Shown piece after piece: positions 42,197-52,100 of a DNA stretch of 64,000 nt. The stretch is from positions 2,046,001 through 2,110,000 of the forward strand of contig NC_007650.1 in assembly GCF_000012365.1 (NCBI RefSeq). The letters run 5' to 3'. The position numbers and the translations under genes were made by a program. The stretch's first letter is position 1. Each line of letters begins with the position of its first letter. The stretch is from Burkholderia thailandensis E264. Its GTDB lineage: Bacteria; Pseudomonadota; Gammaproteobacteria; Burkholderiales; Burkholderiaceae. The notes below the pieces were generated by a model that saw only the letters and a list, made by a program, of their open reading frames with translations, was not told the origin of the DNA and made no database searches.

Positions 42197-42294
42197 GCCC
42201 GCGCGCGTGACGCTCGCGCGGCGCCCGCCGCGCGAGCCCCTTCCCTTCGCTTTCCTTCTCATTGACGCGGCCCGCGGGCCGCAAGGGCGAACTC

Positions 42295-44052
42295 ATGCTT
42301 ACAACCAGCACCGGACGATCCGCGCCCGCGCTCGGCGGCGACGCACAGGGCGCGCAGTCGGCGGGCGGACTCCGGCCGCTCGCGGGCATGCTGCGCTGGA
42401 TCGTCATCGCCGTCCTGACGATCGCCGTCGCGCTGCCGATCGCGTTCATCGTCTTTCAAAGCCTGTTGTCCGCGCCGTTCTTCGACGCGAACAGGACGCT
42501 CGGCGTCGAGGGCTTTCGCTTCATCTTCAGCGATCCCGATTTCTGGTCCGCCGTGAAGAACTCGTTCGTCATCGCGGGCGGGATGCTGTTCATCTCGATT
42601 CCGCTCGGCGGCATCCTCGCGTTCCTGATGGTGCGCACCGATCTGCCCGGCCGCCGCTGGCTCGAGCCGCTCGTGCTCACGCCCGTGTTCGTGTCGCCGA
42701 TGGTGCTCGCGTTCGGCTACGTCGTCGCGGCGGGCCCGGTCGGCTTCTACTCGGTGTGGTTCAAGGATCTGTTCGGCGTCGCGTCCGTGCCGTGGAACGT
42801 CTACTCGATCCTCGCGATCACGATCATCGTCGGCCTCACGCATGTGCCGCACGTGTATCTGTACGCGTCGGCCGCGCTGCGCAACCTCGGCTCGGACGTC
42901 GAGGAAGCCGCGCGCGTCGCGGGCGCGCGGCCGTTTCGCGTCGCGCTCGACGTGAGCCTGCCGATGACGCTGCCCGCACTGCTCTTCTCGGGCGTGCTCG
43001 TGTTCTTCCTCGGTTTCGAGGTGTTCGGGCTGCCGCTCGTGCTCGGCGACCCCGAAGGCCACCTCGTGCTCGCGACGTACCTGTACAAGCTGACGAACAA
43101 GCTCGGCGTGCCGTCGTATCACCTGATGGCGGCCGTCGCCGTGTGCATCATCGCGATCACGTTCCCGCTCGTGCTGCTGCAGCGCCATCTGCTGAAATCG
43201 GCGAACCGCTACGTGACCGTCAAGGGCAAGGCGGGCCGCGCGACCGTGCTGCCGCTGCGCGCGTGGCGCTGGGTCGCGCTCGCGATCGTCGCCGCGTGGC
43301 TCGCGCTCACCGTGATCGTGCCGATCTCCGGCATCGTGCTGCGCGCGTTCGTCACGAACTGGGGCGAAGGCGTGCCGCTCGCCGAAGTGCTGACCGTCGC
43401 GAACTTCGTCGAGCTGTTCGAGCAGGACAACCTCGTGCGCGCGATCGCCAACACGCTCGGCATCGGCGTGATCGGCGGCGCGCTCGCGATCGGCTTCTAT
43501 TCGCTCGTCGCGTTCGCGGGCCACCGCCGCCACGACTGGGTCGCGCGCATGCTCGACTACATCGTGCTGCTGCCGCGCGCGGTGCCGGGCCTGCTCGCCG
43601 GTCTCGCGTTCCTGTGGATCTTCCTGTTCGTGCCGGGCCTGCGCGAGCTGAAGAACTCGATGTGGAGCATCTGGATCGCGTACACGGTCGTGTGGCTCGC
43701 ATACGGGATGCGTTTGATCCAGAGCGCGCTGCTGCAGGTCGGCCCCGAACTGGAAGAAGCGGGCCGCAGCGTCGGCGCGACGCGCGCGCGCGTGTCGCTC
43801 GACGTGACGCTGCCGCTCGTGCGCTTCGGCCTGCTGGCCGCCTGGCTCTTGATCTTCATGATCTTCGAGCGCGAATACTCGACAGCCGTCTACCTGCTGT
43901 CGCCCGGCACCGAGGTGATCGGCGCGCTGCTCGTGTCGCTTTGGGCGACGGGCGCGGTCGACCAGGTCGCCGCGCTGTCCGTCATCAACATCGCAATGGT
44001 CGGCGCGGGACTCGCCGTCGCGTTGCGCTTCGGAGTGAAACTGCATGGATAA
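42295..44052 (+). CDS. Iron-type ABC transporter permease (two fused permease domains)
   Basis: A 585-aa protein with about 12 membrane segments in two homologous halves, each with its own EAA loop for ATPase contact (EEAARVAGARPFRVALDVSLP in the first, EEAGRSVGATRARVSLDVTLP in the second). Fusion of two BPD_transp_1 domains is normal for FbpB/AfuB-type importers. ATG 42295 (MLTTSTG) is preferred over an upstream TTG because it has AAGGGCGA in front and removes a non-hydrophobic extension. The ATPase gene overlaps its end by 8 bp. Confidence 0.95.
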   Translation: MLTTSTGRSAPALGGDAQGAQSAGGLRPLAGMLRWIVIAVLTIAVALPIAFIVFQSLLSAPFFDANRTLGVEGFRFIFSDPDFWSAVKNSFVIAGGMLFISIPLGGILAFLMVRTDLPGRRWLEPLVLTPVFVSPMVLAFGYVVAAGPVGFYSVWFKDLFGVASVPWNVYSILAITIIVGLTHVPHVYLYASAALRNLGSDVEEAARVAGARPFRVALDVSLPMTLPALLFSGVLVFFLGFEVFGLPLVLGDPEGHLVLATYLYKLTNKLGVPSYHLMAAVAVCIIAITFPLVLLQRHLLKSANRYVTVKGKAGRATVLPLRAWRWVALAIVAAWLALTVIVPISGIVLRAFVTNWGEGVPLAEVLTVANFVELFEQDNLVRAIANTLGIGVIGGALAIGFYSLVAFAGHRRHDWVARMLDYIVLLPRAVPGLLAGLAFLWIFLFVPGLRELKNSMWSIWIAYTVVWLAYGMRLIQSALLQVGPELEEAGRSVGATRARVSLDVTLPLVRFGLLAAWLLIFMIFEREYSTAVYLLSPGTEVIGALLVSLWATGAVDQVAALSVINIAMVGAGLAVALRFGVKLHG

Positions 44053-45112
44053 GCTCATCGTCGACGATCTGCATCTGAGCTACGGCGCGAACCCGATCCT
44101 CAAGGGCGTGTCGTTCGAATTGAACGCGGGCGAGGTCGTGTGCCTGCTCGGCGCGTCGGGCAGCGGCAAGACGACGCTGCTGCGCGCGGTCGCGGGGCTC
44201 GAGACGCCGTCGAGCGGCCGCATCCGGCTCGACGAACGCACGTTCTTCGACGGCGCGAGCCGCGTCGACCTGCCCGTCGAGGCGCGCTCGCTCGGCCTCG
44301 TGTTCCAGTCGTACGCGTTGTGGCCGCACCGCACGGTCGCCGAGAACGTCGGCTACGGGCTCAAGCTGCGCCGCGTCGCGTCGCCCGAGATCAAGCGCCG
44401 CGTGCAGACCGCGCTCGACCAGCTCGGCCTCGGCCACCTCGCCGGACGCTATCCGCATCAACTGTCGGGCGGCCAGCAGCAGCGCGTCGCGATCGCGCGC
44501 GCGCTCGTCTACAACCCGCCCGTGATCCTGCTCGACGAGCCGCTGTCGAACCTCGACGCGAAGCTGCGCGAGGAAGCGCGCGCGTGGCTGCGCGAGCTGA
44601 TCGTGTCGCTCGGCTTGTCCGCGCTGTGCGTCACGCACGATCAGGCCGAGGCGATGGCGATGTCGGACCGCATCCTGCTGCTGCGCGACGGCCGCATCGA
44701 GCAGGAAGGCGCGCCCGCCGAGCTGTACGGCGCGCCGCGCACGCTGTACACGGCCGAGTTCATGGGCAGCAACAACCGGATCGACGCGCGCGTCGACGCG
44801 GTCGACGGCGAGCGCGTGACGCTCGCGGGCGACGGCTGGCGGCTCGCGGCGCGCGCGCGCGCCGCGCTGCGGCACGGCGAGGACGCGCACGCGGTGATTC
44901 GCGTCGAGCGCGTGCAGGTTGCGGACGGCCCCGGCGAGAACCGGCTGCCCGCCGAGCTCGTCACGTCGATGTATCTCGGCGATCGCTGGGAGTACCTGTT
45001 CCATTGCGGCGAGTTGCGACTGCGCGCGTTCGGCACGGTGCCGCGCGCGGCGGGCCGGCACTGGCTCGAGTTCCCGGCGAACGATTGCTGGGCGTTCGCG
45101 AAGGCCGGCTGA
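44045..45112 (+). CDS. ABC transporter ATP-binding protein (FbpC/AfuC-like)
   Basis: A 355-aa ATPase with Walker A GASGSGKTT (residues 36-44), Q-loop VFQSYALWPHRTV, the ABC signature LSGGQQQR (140-147), Walker B ILLDEPLSNLDA and switch His in CVTHDQAEAM. The C-terminal third (from about 240) is a TOBE domain typical of importers of the iron/spermidine group. It energises uptake through the fused permease. The start overlaps the permease stop by 8 bp, giving a compact three-gene operon with the binding protein. Confidence 0.96.
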   Translation: MDKLIVDDLHLSYGANPILKGVSFELNAGEVVCLLGASGSGKTTLLRAVAGLETPSSGRIRLDERTFFDGASRVDLPVEARSLGLVFQSYALWPHRTVAENVGYGLKLRRVASPEIKRRVQTALDQLGLGHLAGRYPHQLSGGQQQRVAIARALVYNPPVILLDEPLSNLDAKLREEARAWLRELIVSLGLSALCVTHDQAEAMAMSDRILLLRDGRIEQEGAPAELYGAPRTLYTAEFMGSNNRIDARVDAVDGERVTLAGDGWRLAARARAALRHGEDAHAVIRVERVQVADGPGENRLPAELVTSMYLGDRWEYLFHCGELRLRAFGTVPRAAGRHWLEFPANDCWAFAKAG

Positions 45113-45511
45113 CCGAGACCGCGCGAGAGCAACGGCGGCGCGTGTCCGGACGACGCGGCGACGCCGGTTCGCGCGGTGCCGGCGCGATGCGGCGCGCGAC
45201 GCCGCTCGCGAAGGCGAGAGCGAAGGCGAGAGCGATGGCGATGGCGATGGCGATGGCGATGGCGAACGATACGCACGCGCCCATGCCTTCGCGCGAATCC
45301 GCCGCGCATGCGCCGTCGTTCGCCGCCCCGGACCGCGAAGCATGAACCCGCTCGCCAGCGCCCGCCCCCGGCCGCCCCGACGACATCCCCTGTAGCACCC
45401 CGCAGCAAGCCCGCGCCGGCATCCGCCGGCGCCCCCGGCGCGCGCCCGACGCCTGACGGCTGCGTACGCGCGCCACGTAAAACAACCATCACTCAATTGG
45501 AGACACCGAAG
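45113..45511. other. Intergenic region with hexanucleotide repeat
   Basis: About 400 bp without a gene between the ABC ATPase and the second porin. It holds the GCGATG repeat listed separately and presumably the porin promoter. Confidence 0.5.
45214..45267. repeat. Hexanucleotide tandem repeat GCGATG x5 with variant units
   Basis: Nine 6-bp units: GCGAGA, GCGAAG, GCGAGA, five GCGATG, then GCGAAC. It lies about 245 bp before the second porin start and could be length-variable between strains. Confidence 0.85.
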
Positions 45512-46603
45512 ATGAAAAAGCACCGCCGCATCGCCGGCACGACTGCGATCTCAGCGGGCCTCGCCACGTGCGCGAGCCTTGCATCCGGCCACGCGCTCGC
45601 GCAATCGAGCGTCACGCTGTACGGGATCATGGACGCGGGCATCGAATACGTGAACCATGCGGCGCCCGACGGCGGCGGCGCGTTCCGGATGAAGTCGGGC
45701 AACAAGAACACGTCGCGCTGGGGCTTGCGCGGCGTCGAGGATCTCGGCGGCGGCCTGAAGGCCGTGTTCCGGCTCGAAAGCGGGATCGACCTCGCGAACG
45801 GCGCGTTCGACGACGGCCCCGACTCGATCTTCGCGCGCCGCGCGACGGTGGGCCTCGCGGGCAAGTGGGGCGAGCTCACGCTCGGGCGCAACTTCACGGT
45901 CACGTACGACTACATGCTGCCGTTCGACCCGATGGGCTACTCGCAAAACTACTCGTGGGCGACTTCGTCGACGGCCACGGGCGGCCGCAAGGACGGCCTC
46001 TTCACCCGTTCGTCGAACGCGGTCCGTTACGACGGCGCGTACGGCGGCTTGCGCTTCGGCGCGATGTACGGCTTCGGCAACGTGCCGGGCAGCATGAAGA
46101 CGAGCTCGAAATACGACTTCGCGCTCGGCTACAAGAACGGCCCGTTCGCCGCGGTCGTCACGTTCGATCGCCAGAACGGCGCGGCCGACAGCGTGACGCC
46201 CGCGGACCCGGTCAACTATGTGCAGGGCATTCACGCAGGCGTCAGCTACGACTTCGGCCATCTGAAGACGATGGCGGGCTACCGCAACTACCGCCGCACG
46301 TATCACACGGCGGCGGCGACGCAACTGAGCGACACGTACTGGCTCGGCGGCTCGTACAACTTCACGCCGGCGTTCTCGCTGACGGGCGCGGTCTATCACG
46401 AGAACATCAAGGGCGCCACCGACGCCGATCCGACGCTCGTGTCGCTGCGCGCGCAATACGCGCTATCGAAGCGCACGATGCTGTACGCGGCGGGCGGCTT
46501 CGCGATCGCGAAACATGGTCAGAACGTCAGCGTGTCGCGCGACTCGATCGGCTATGCGAGCACGCAGGTCGGCGTGACCGTCGGGATGCAGCAGCGGTTC
46601 TGA
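45512..46603 (+). CDS. Gram-negative porin (second OmpC-like porin)
   Basis: A 363-aa outer-membrane porin with a signal peptide (basic MKKHRR, then hydrophobic to HALA), the first-strand motif QSSVTLYGIMDAGIEYVNHA, RWGLRGVEDLGGGLKAVFRLESG, and a final Phe (GMQQRF). It follows the ABC importer in the same direction after a repeat-containing gap and may supply the outer-membrane step for the same substrate. GGAG lies upstream of the ATG. A large hairpin follows the stop codon. Confidence 0.95.
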   Translation: MKKHRRIAGTTAISAGLATCASLASGHALAQSSVTLYGIMDAGIEYVNHAAPDGGGAFRMKSGNKNTSRWGLRGVEDLGGGLKAVFRLESGIDLANGAFDDGPDSIFARRATVGLAGKWGELTLGRNFTVTYDYMLPFDPMGYSQNYSWATSSTATGGRKDGLFTRSSNAVRYDGAYGGLRFGAMYGFGNVPGSMKTSSKYDFALGYKNGPFAAVVTFDRQNGAADSVTPADPVNYVQGIHAGVSYDFGHLKTMAGYRNYRRTYHTAAATQLSDTYWLGGSYNFTPAFSLTGAVYHENIKGATDADPTLVSLRAQYALSKRTMLYAAGGFAIAKHGQNVSVSRDSIGYASTQVGVTVGMQQRF

Positions 46604-46613
46604 TCGGACGGCG

Positions 46614-46650
46614 CGGTGCGTCGCGTCGCAGAATCGCGCGCGACGCACCG
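46614..46650 (+). terminator. Hairpin after the second porin gene
   Basis: Perfect 12-bp arms CGGTGCGTCGCG (46614-46625) and CGCGACGCACCG (46639-46650) with a 13-nt loop, 10 bp past the stop codon. There is no U-run, so it may be a Rho-assisted or mRNA-stabilising structure. Confidence 0.5.
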
Positions 46651-46829
46651 TGCTGTCGCGAAGCGCGGCGGGCTCACCGCGCATTCAAGCGCCGCAGACG
46701 CTCCGCGGCCATGCGCCGGAATCCGCGGATGCGCCTTCATTCGTCATTCACTACTCATTACTCGCACGACGACAGCCGCCGAAGGCGCCGCGCAAGCCGA
46801 ACATGCCTGCACGCCATGCCCGCTGCGCG

Positions 46830-47645
46830 TCAATACGTCGCATCGCCCCCGCTCGCGCCCGCCCTCCCGCCGCCGGCCGCCGGCTTGAACTGCGCGGCAA
46901 GGCGCTCGGCGCCGCGCGCGAGCAGCGTCGTGTCGACGCCAACCGCGACGAACGTCGCGCCCGCGTCGAGATAACGCCGCGCGGCCGCCGGATCGGCCGA
47001 CAGGATGCCCGCCGCCTTGCCCGCGGCGACGATCGCGGCGATCGCGCGGTCGATCGCCGCCTGCACGTCAGGATGCGCGGGCTCGCCCAGGTGCCCGAGA
47101 TCGGCCGCGAGATCGGCGGGCCCGATGAACACGCCGTCGACGCCGTCGACGCGCGCGATCGCGTCGATCGCATCGAGCCCCGCGCGCGTCTCCACTTGCA
47201 CGAGCACCGCGATCCGCTCGTTCGCGCGCCGCAGGTAATCGTCGACGCGATTCCAGCGCGACGCGCGCGCGAGCGCGCTGCCGACGCCGCGCACGCCGTG
47301 CGGCGGATAGCGCGTCGCCGCCACCGCCGCGCGCGCCTCGCCGGCGCTCTGCACCATCGGCACGAGCAGCGTCTGCGCGCCGAGATCGAGCACCTGCTTG
47401 ACGGCCACCGCGTCGTTCCACGGCACGCGCACGACGGGATGCGACGGATACGCGGCGATCGCCTGCAACTGCGCGAGGATCGTCGGCACCGTGTTCGGCG
47501 CGTGCTCGCCGTCGATCAGCAGCCAGTCGAAGCCCGCGCCCGCGACGACCTCCGCCGCATAAGGATTCGCGAGCCCGAGCCACAGCCCGATCTGCGCCTG
47601 CCCGCGCGCGAGCGCGGCCTTGAACGTATTCTCAGGAATGCGCAT
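46830..47645 (-). CDS. hpaI: HpaI, 4-hydroxy-2-oxoheptanedioate aldolase
   Basis: A 271-aa class II aldolase of the HpcH/HpaI family. The metal- and substrate-binding stretches are [79 protein letters not shown]. It splits 4-hydroxy-2-oxoheptanedioate into pyruvate and succinic semialdehyde, the last ring-fission step of the homoprotocatechuate route. It is the last gene of the minus-strand hpa operon, 9 bp after hpaH. The C-terminal Gly-rich tail is a usual Burkholderia extension. Confidence 0.95.
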   Translation of the reverse strand: MRIPENTFKAALARGQAQIGLWLGLANPYAAEVVAGAGFDWLLIDGEHAPNTVPTILAQLQAIAAYPSHPVVRVPWNDAVAVKQVLDLGAQTLLVPMVQSAGEARAAVAATRYPPHGVRGVGSALARASRWNRVDDYLRRANERIAVLVQVETRAGLDAIDAIARVDGVDGVFIGPADLAADLGHLGEPAHPDVQAAIDRAIAAIVAAGKAAGILSADPAAARRYLDAGATFVAVGVDTTLLARGAERLAAQFKPAAGGGRAGASGGDATY

Positions 47646-47654
47646 CGTTGACCG

Positions 47655-48458
47655 TCATTCGAAGTGGCAATGAATCGCGCCGAGCGGGCCGTAATCGACG
47701 TTGAACGTGTCGCCGCTCTTCGCCGCGCACGGCCGCGTGAACGAGCCGCCGAGAATGATCTCGCCCGCGTCGAGCGACACGTCGAAGCGCGCGAGCCGGT
47801 TCGCGAGCCACGCGACGCCGTTCGCCGGATGATTCAGCACGCCCGCCGCGACGCCCGTCTCCTCGACGACGCCATTGCGCGACATGATCGCCGCGACCCA
47901 GCGCAAATCGACGTCCATCGGCCGCACGGGCCGCCCGCCGAGCACGACGCCCGCGTTCGCCGCGTTGTCGGCGATCGTGTCGAACACCTTGCGCGGGCGC
48001 TTCGTGTCCGGATCGATCGACTGGCTGCGCGCATCGATGATCTCGAGCGCGGGCACCACGTAGTCGACCGCGTCGTACACGTCGAACACCGTGCAGTCCG
48101 GCCCCCTGAGCGGCTTGCCGAGCACGAACGCAAGCTCGACCTCGACGCGCGGCACGATGAAGCGGTGCGTCGGAATCGTCGCGCCGTCCTCGAAGAACAT
48201 GTCGTCGAGCAGCGCGCCGAAGTCGGGCTCGTCGATCTGCGACGAATACTGCATCGCCTTCGACGTGAGGCCGATCTTGTGCCCTTTCATCACGCGGCCC
48301 TCGGCGAGCTTCATGTCGACCCACGTGCGCTGGATCGCGTACGCGTCGTCGATCGTGATCTCCGGGTAGTCGAGCGAGATCTGGCGGATCTGCTTGCGCT
48401 CGCGCTCCGCGGTGTGCAGCCGGCGGGCGAGCAACTGGATGGTGGCGGAATCTAGCAT
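47655..48458 (-). CDS. hpaH: HpaH, 2-oxo-hept-3-ene-1,7-dioate hydratase
   Basis: A 267-aa hydratase related to MhpD. Motifs include [54 protein letters not shown] and [21 protein letters not shown], with [26 protein letters not shown] near the end. It adds water to the ring-opened diene intermediate using a divalent metal. It sits between hpaF and hpaI in the operon with a 22-bp gap from hpaF. Confidence 0.95.
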   Translation of the reverse strand: MLDSATIQLLARRLHTAERERKQIRQISLDYPEITIDDAYAIQRTWVDMKLAEGRVMKGHKIGLTSKAMQYSSQIDEPDFGALLDDMFFEDGATIPTHRFIVPRVEVELAFVLGKPLRGPDCTVFDVYDAVDYVVPALEIIDARSQSIDPDTKRPRKVFDTIADNAANAGVVLGGRPVRPMDVDLRWVAAIMSRNGVVEETGVAAGVLNHPANGVAWLANRLARFDVSLDAGEIILGGSFTRPCAAKSGDTFNVDYGPLGAIHCHFE

Positions 48459-48480
48459 GGTCGTCGTTGTCGGGGTGGGG

Positions 48481-48873
48481 TCACGCGCCGCGCCTGTAGC
48501 GCGCGTGAATGTTGTTGTGCTTGTACGAGCCCGTCTCGCTGAACTCGGCGAGCTCCATCGAGAGCGCGAGATAGCGCCGTTCGTAGAGCGCCGCGAAATG
48601 CGCCTTGATCGCGTCGAATAGCGCGTCGCACGCGGCCTTCTTCGTCGCGTCGTCGCGGCCCGAGCCGATCTTCAGCGTCACGTGCACGAACGCGTCGTCG
48701 GCTGTGCCGTCCGCGACGCAGTAATCCTGCAGCTCGATCGCGCGCGAGCGGATGCCGCCCGTCGGGAACACGCCGCCCTGCGCGATCAGCGTCTCGTTGA
48801 TCGTTTTGAGCAGCACGGGAATCCGCGCGTCGTCACGAATGTTCGCGGTGTATTCGACGATGATGTGAGGCAT
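48481..48873 (-). CDS. hpaF: HpaF, 5-carboxymethyl-2-hydroxymuconate delta-isomerase
   Basis: A 130-aa isomerase of the tautomerase superfamily with the catalytic Pro2 directly after the start Met ([12 protein letters not shown]). It has the usual [22 protein letters not shown] middle part and an [22 protein letters not shown] end. It moves the double bond of 5-carboxymethyl-2-hydroxymuconate before decarboxylation by HpaG. It is co-oriented with hpaD upstream and hpaH downstream. Confidence 0.95.
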   Translation of the reverse strand: MPHIIVEYTANIRDDARIPVLLKTINETLIAQGGVFPTGGIRSRAIELQDYCVADGTADDAFVHVTLKIGSGRDDATKKAACDALFDAIKAHFAALYERRYLALSMELAEFSETGSYKHNNIHARYRRGA

Positions 48874-48930
48874 GTGGCTCTCCGTTGTTCCGAGGATTGC
48901 GCGGGCGTTCGAAGCGAACCGCCGCGCGGC

Positions 48931-49782
48931 TCACGGCAGCGGGAAGATCGCGTTGATCTGCCCCGTGCCCGAGCTCGCGAAGTAGTCGGTCACGATCTCG
49001 ACCGGCTTGTCGTAGCGGTCCCAGCCGAGCAGGCCGAGCAGCATCGCGGTGTCGTGCATGCCGCCTTCGCCGTGGCAGTGCTCGTTGTACTCGGGCAGCA
49101 TCTTGCAGAACGTCGCGAAATCGCCCTGCTTCCACAGCTCGACCACGCGCAGGTCGACCTGCCTGTAAAACTCGCGGCTGATCATGTGGATCGCCTCTTC
49201 GGGGCTGCCGTTGTCGTTGAAGCGGTGCGACAGCGAGCCGCTCGCGAAAAACGCGACGTTCGCGTCGCTCGCCTCGATCGCGTGCCTGAGCGCCTCGCCG
49301 AAGCGCCGGCTCTCGTCGAGCGAGTGCCACATGCACCAGCCGGCGATCGACACGACCTTGAAGTGCTGATCGGCGTTCATGTAGCGCATCGGCACGAGCG
49401 TGCCGTACTCGAGCTCGAGGCTGTCGATCTCGTGCGCGCGCGTGCCGATCCCGCGCTCGTTCGCGCTCGCCGCGATCAGATGGCCGAGCGCCGGATTGCC
49501 CGGGTATTCGTAGCGCATGTCGCGGATGAAATGCGGCAGTTCGTTGCTCGTGTAGACGCCCGCGAAATGCCCGTTGCAGTTCACGTGATAGCCCGCGTTG
49601 ACGAGCCAGTGCGTATCGGCGACGACGATCGTGTCGACGCCGAGCGCGCGGCAGCGCTCGCCGATCGCCTGATGGCCGCGGATCGCCTCCGCGCGGCAGC
49701 CGTGATGCCGGCCCGGCAATTCGGACAGATACATCGACGGCACGTGCGTGATCTTCGCGGCGAGTGACAGCTTTCCCATCAT
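48931..49782 (-). CDS. hpaD: HpaD, 3,4-dihydroxyphenylacetate 2,3-dioxygenase
   Basis: A 283-aa class III (LigB-type) extradiol dioxygenase. The iron ligands lie in KITHVPSMY (first His), GCRAEAIRGHQAIGERC and VVADTHWLVNAGYHVN, and a conserved SGSLSHRFND segment is also present. It cleaves homoprotocatechuate next to its hydroxyls with Fe(II) and O2 to give 5-carboxymethyl-2-hydroxymuconate semialdehyde. It stands between hpaE and hpaF in the operon. The ATG at 49782 (MMGKLSLAAK) fits the family. Confidence 0.95.
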   Translation of the reverse strand: MMGKLSLAAKITHVPSMYLSELPGRHHGCRAEAIRGHQAIGERCRALGVDTIVVADTHWLVNAGYHVNCNGHFAGVYTSNELPHFIRDMRYEYPGNPALGHLIAASANERGIGTRAHEIDSLELEYGTLVPMRYMNADQHFKVVSIAGWCMWHSLDESRRFGEALRHAIEASDANVAFFASGSLSHRFNDNGSPEEAIHMISREFYRQVDLRVVELWKQGDFATFCKMLPEYNEHCHGEGGMHDTAMLLGLLGWDRYDKPVEIVTDYFASSGTGQINAIFPLP

Positions 49783-49848
49783 GAGTCTCCTGCCGCGTCG
49801 CCGGCCGACAGCCCCGGCGCGCGGCGTATCGTTCGTGTTCGGCGGGCC

Positions 49849-51312
49849 TCACACGCCCCAGCGGGGAATGTGATGGCCACCCATCGAGATGCACACGTTC
49901 TTGATCTCGGCGAACACCTCGAAGCTGTATTCGCCGCCTTCGCGGCCGGTGCCCGATTCCTTCACGCCGCCGAACGGCTGGCGCAGGTCACGCACGTTGT
50001 GGCTGTTGACGAACACCATGCCCGCCTCGATCCCGCGCGCGAGCCGGTGCGCGCGGCGGACGTCCTGCGTCCACAGGTACGACGCGAGGCCGTACGACGT
50101 GTCGTTCGCGAGACGCAGCCCGTCCTCCTCGCCGTCGAATGGAATCAGGCACGCCACCGGCCCGAAGATCTCCTCCTGCGCGATCCGCATCCGGTTGTCG
50201 ACGTCGGCGAACGCGGTCGGCCGCACGAAGTTGCCGTTCGCGAGATGCGCGGGAAGATTCGCCGGCTTGTCCGGGCCGCCCGCCACGAGCCGCGCGCCCT
50301 CCTCGATGCCGAGCCGGATGTAGCCCGTCACCTTCTCCCAATGCGCGCGCGTGATCATCGAGCCTACCTGCGTGCTCTCGTCGGCCGGATCGCCGACGAT
50401 CAGGTTGTTCGCGCGGCGCGCGAACTCGGCGACGAACTTGTCGTAGATCGTCCGCTGCACGAAGATCCGCGAGCCCGCGGTGCAGCGCTCGCCGTTGATC
50501 GAGAAGATCGTGAAGAGCGACGCGTCGAGCGCTCGGTCGAAATCCGCATCGTCGAAGATCAGCACGGGCGACTTGCCGCCCAGCTCCATCGAATATTTCT
50601 TCAGGCCCGCGCGCTCCATGATCCGCTTGCCCGTCACGGTGCCGCCCGTAAACGACACCGCGCGCACGTCCGGATGCCGCACGAGCGCGTCGCCCGCCGT
50701 CGCGCCGTAGCCCTGCACGACGTTCAGCACGCCCGCCGGAATGCCCGCCTCGAGCGCGAGGCGGCCGAGCTGGTCGGCCGTGAGCGGCGAGAGTTCGGAC
50801 ATCTTCAGCACCGCAGTGTTGCCGAGCGCGAGACACGGCGCGGTCTTCCACGTCGCGGTCATGAACGGCACGTTCCACGGCGACACGAGCGCGCACACGC
50901 CGACCGGCTGGTACAGCGTGTAGTTCAGCATCTGGTCGTCGACCGGATAGCTGCGGCCGTTCATCTGCGTGCACACTTCGGCGAAGAAATGGAAGTTCTC
51001 CGACGCGCGCGGAATCAACTGCTTCTTCGTCTGCGAGATCGGCAGACCGGTGTCCTGCGTCTCCAGATCGGCGAGCGCCGGCACGTTGCGCTCGATCAGC
51101 TCGCCGAGCTTGCGCATCAGCTTCGCGCGCTCCTTCGCCGGCGTGTTCGCCCATTTCGGAAACGCGTCCTTCGCGGCGCGCACCGCCGCGTCGATTTCCT
51201 GCGCGCCGCCCGACGCGACCTCGGCGATCGGCTCGCCCGTCGCCGGATTGAACGTCGTGAACGTTTCCCGGCTGTCGACTTCGCGCCCGCCGATCCAGTG
51301 CTTGATGCCCAT
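49849..51312 (-). CDS. hpaE: HpaE, 5-carboxymethyl-2-hydroxymuconate semialdehyde dehydrogenase
   Basis: A 487-aa NAD-dependent aldehyde dehydrogenase. Key regions are SPWNVPFMTATWKTAPCLALGNTAVLKM (cofactor binding), SFTGGTVTGKRIM, the catalytic Glu in SMELGGKSPVLIF, and the catalytic Cys in NGERCTAGSRIF. Near the end PFGGVKESGTGREGGEYSFE is typical. It oxidises the ring-cleavage aldehyde to the dicarboxylate. It lies between hpaG2 and hpaD in the hpa operon. Confidence 0.96.
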   Translation of the reverse strand: MGIKHWIGGREVDSRETFTTFNPATGEPIAEVASGGAQEIDAAVRAAKDAFPKWANTPAKERAKLMRKLGELIERNVPALADLETQDTGLPISQTKKQLIPRASENFHFFAEVCTQMNGRSYPVDDQMLNYTLYQPVGVCALVSPWNVPFMTATWKTAPCLALGNTAVLKMSELSPLTADQLGRLALEAGIPAGVLNVVQGYGATAGDALVRHPDVRAVSFTGGTVTGKRIMERAGLKKYSMELGGKSPVLIFDDADFDRALDASLFTIFSINGERCTAGSRIFVQRTIYDKFVAEFARRANNLIVGDPADESTQVGSMITRAHWEKVTGYIRLGIEEGARLVAGGPDKPANLPAHLANGNFVRPTAFADVDNRMRIAQEEIFGPVACLIPFDGEEDGLRLANDTSYGLASYLWTQDVRRAHRLARGIEAGMVFVNSHNVRDLRQPFGGVKESGTGREGGEYSFEVFAEIKNVCISMGGHHIPRWGV

Positions 51313-51335
51313 GCGTCTCTCCTTGTGCGGCGGCG

Positions 51336-52100
51336 TCAGCCGGCGCGATAGTAATCCGCTTCGCCGACGATCGTGTTGACGAGCCGGCCGATCCCCTCGA
51401 TCTCGGTCACGACCTCGTCGCCCGGCTTCGTGTCGGCGAGCCCTTCGGGTGTGCCGGTCAGGATCAGGTCACCCGGCGAGAGGGTCATGAATCCGCTGAT
51501 GTATTCGATCAGCGACGCGACGTCGAAGATCATGTCGCGCGTGTTGCCGCGCTGCGTCTCGACGCCGTTGACCGTCGTGCGCAGCGCGAGATTCGACGCG
51601 TCGCCGATCTCGTCGCGGCTCACGAGCCACGGGCCGAGCGGCGTGCACGTGTCGCGGTTCTTCACGCGCAGGTTCGGTCGGTAAAAATTCTCCAGATAAT
51701 CGCGGATCGCGTAATCGTTGCCGATCGTGTAGCCGAGCACGTGGTCGAGCGCCCGCGCGCGCGTGACGCGCCGCGCCTCGCGGCCGATCACGACCGCGAG
51801 CTCGCACTCGTAATGCATGTGCGTCGCGTCGGCGGGCCGCACCGTCTGCGCGCGGTGGCCGACGAACGTGTTCGGCCCTTTCAGGAAGATGAGCGGCTCG
51901 GCGGGCGCGCTGAACGCGAGCTCCTTCGCGTGATCGGCATAGTTCAGGCCGAGAGCGAACGCCGTGCGCGGCGCGACGGGCGGCAGCCACGAGACTTCCG
52001 TCTCGGCGAGCACACGCCCGGTATCGAGCCGCACGAGAGCGTCGCCCGCCGGTTCGGCCGCATGCAGCGCGCCGTTGAACACTACGCGTGCGGTCTTCAT
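51336..52100 (-). CDS. hpaG: HpaG2, isomerase/decarboxylase C-terminal subunit
   Basis: A 254-aa fumarylacetoacetate-hydrolase-fold protein corresponding to the second half of E. coli HpaG. Motifs: FALGLNYADHAKEL, PLIFLKGPNTFVGH, HYECELAVVIGREARRV, GYTIGNDYAIRDYLENFYRPNLRVKNRD and ILTGTPEGLADTKPGDEV, with the metal-binding Glu pair in YECELAVV. It decarboxylates 5-oxopent-3-ene-1,2,5-tricarboxylate. Its start overlaps the hpaG1 stop by four bases (ATGA), so the two halves are translationally coupled. Confidence 0.95.
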   Translation of the reverse strand: MKTARVVFNGALHAAEPAGDALVRLDTGRVLAETEVSWLPPVAPRTAFALGLNYADHAKELAFSAPAEPLIFLKGPNTFVGHRAQTVRPADATHMHYECELAVVIGREARRVTRARALDHVLGYTIGNDYAIRDYLENFYRPNLRVKNRDTCTPLGPWLVSRDEIGDASNLALRTTVNGVETQRGNTRDMIFDVASLIEYISGFMTLSPGDLILTGTPEGLADTKPGDEVVTEIEGIGRLVNTIVGEADYYRAG

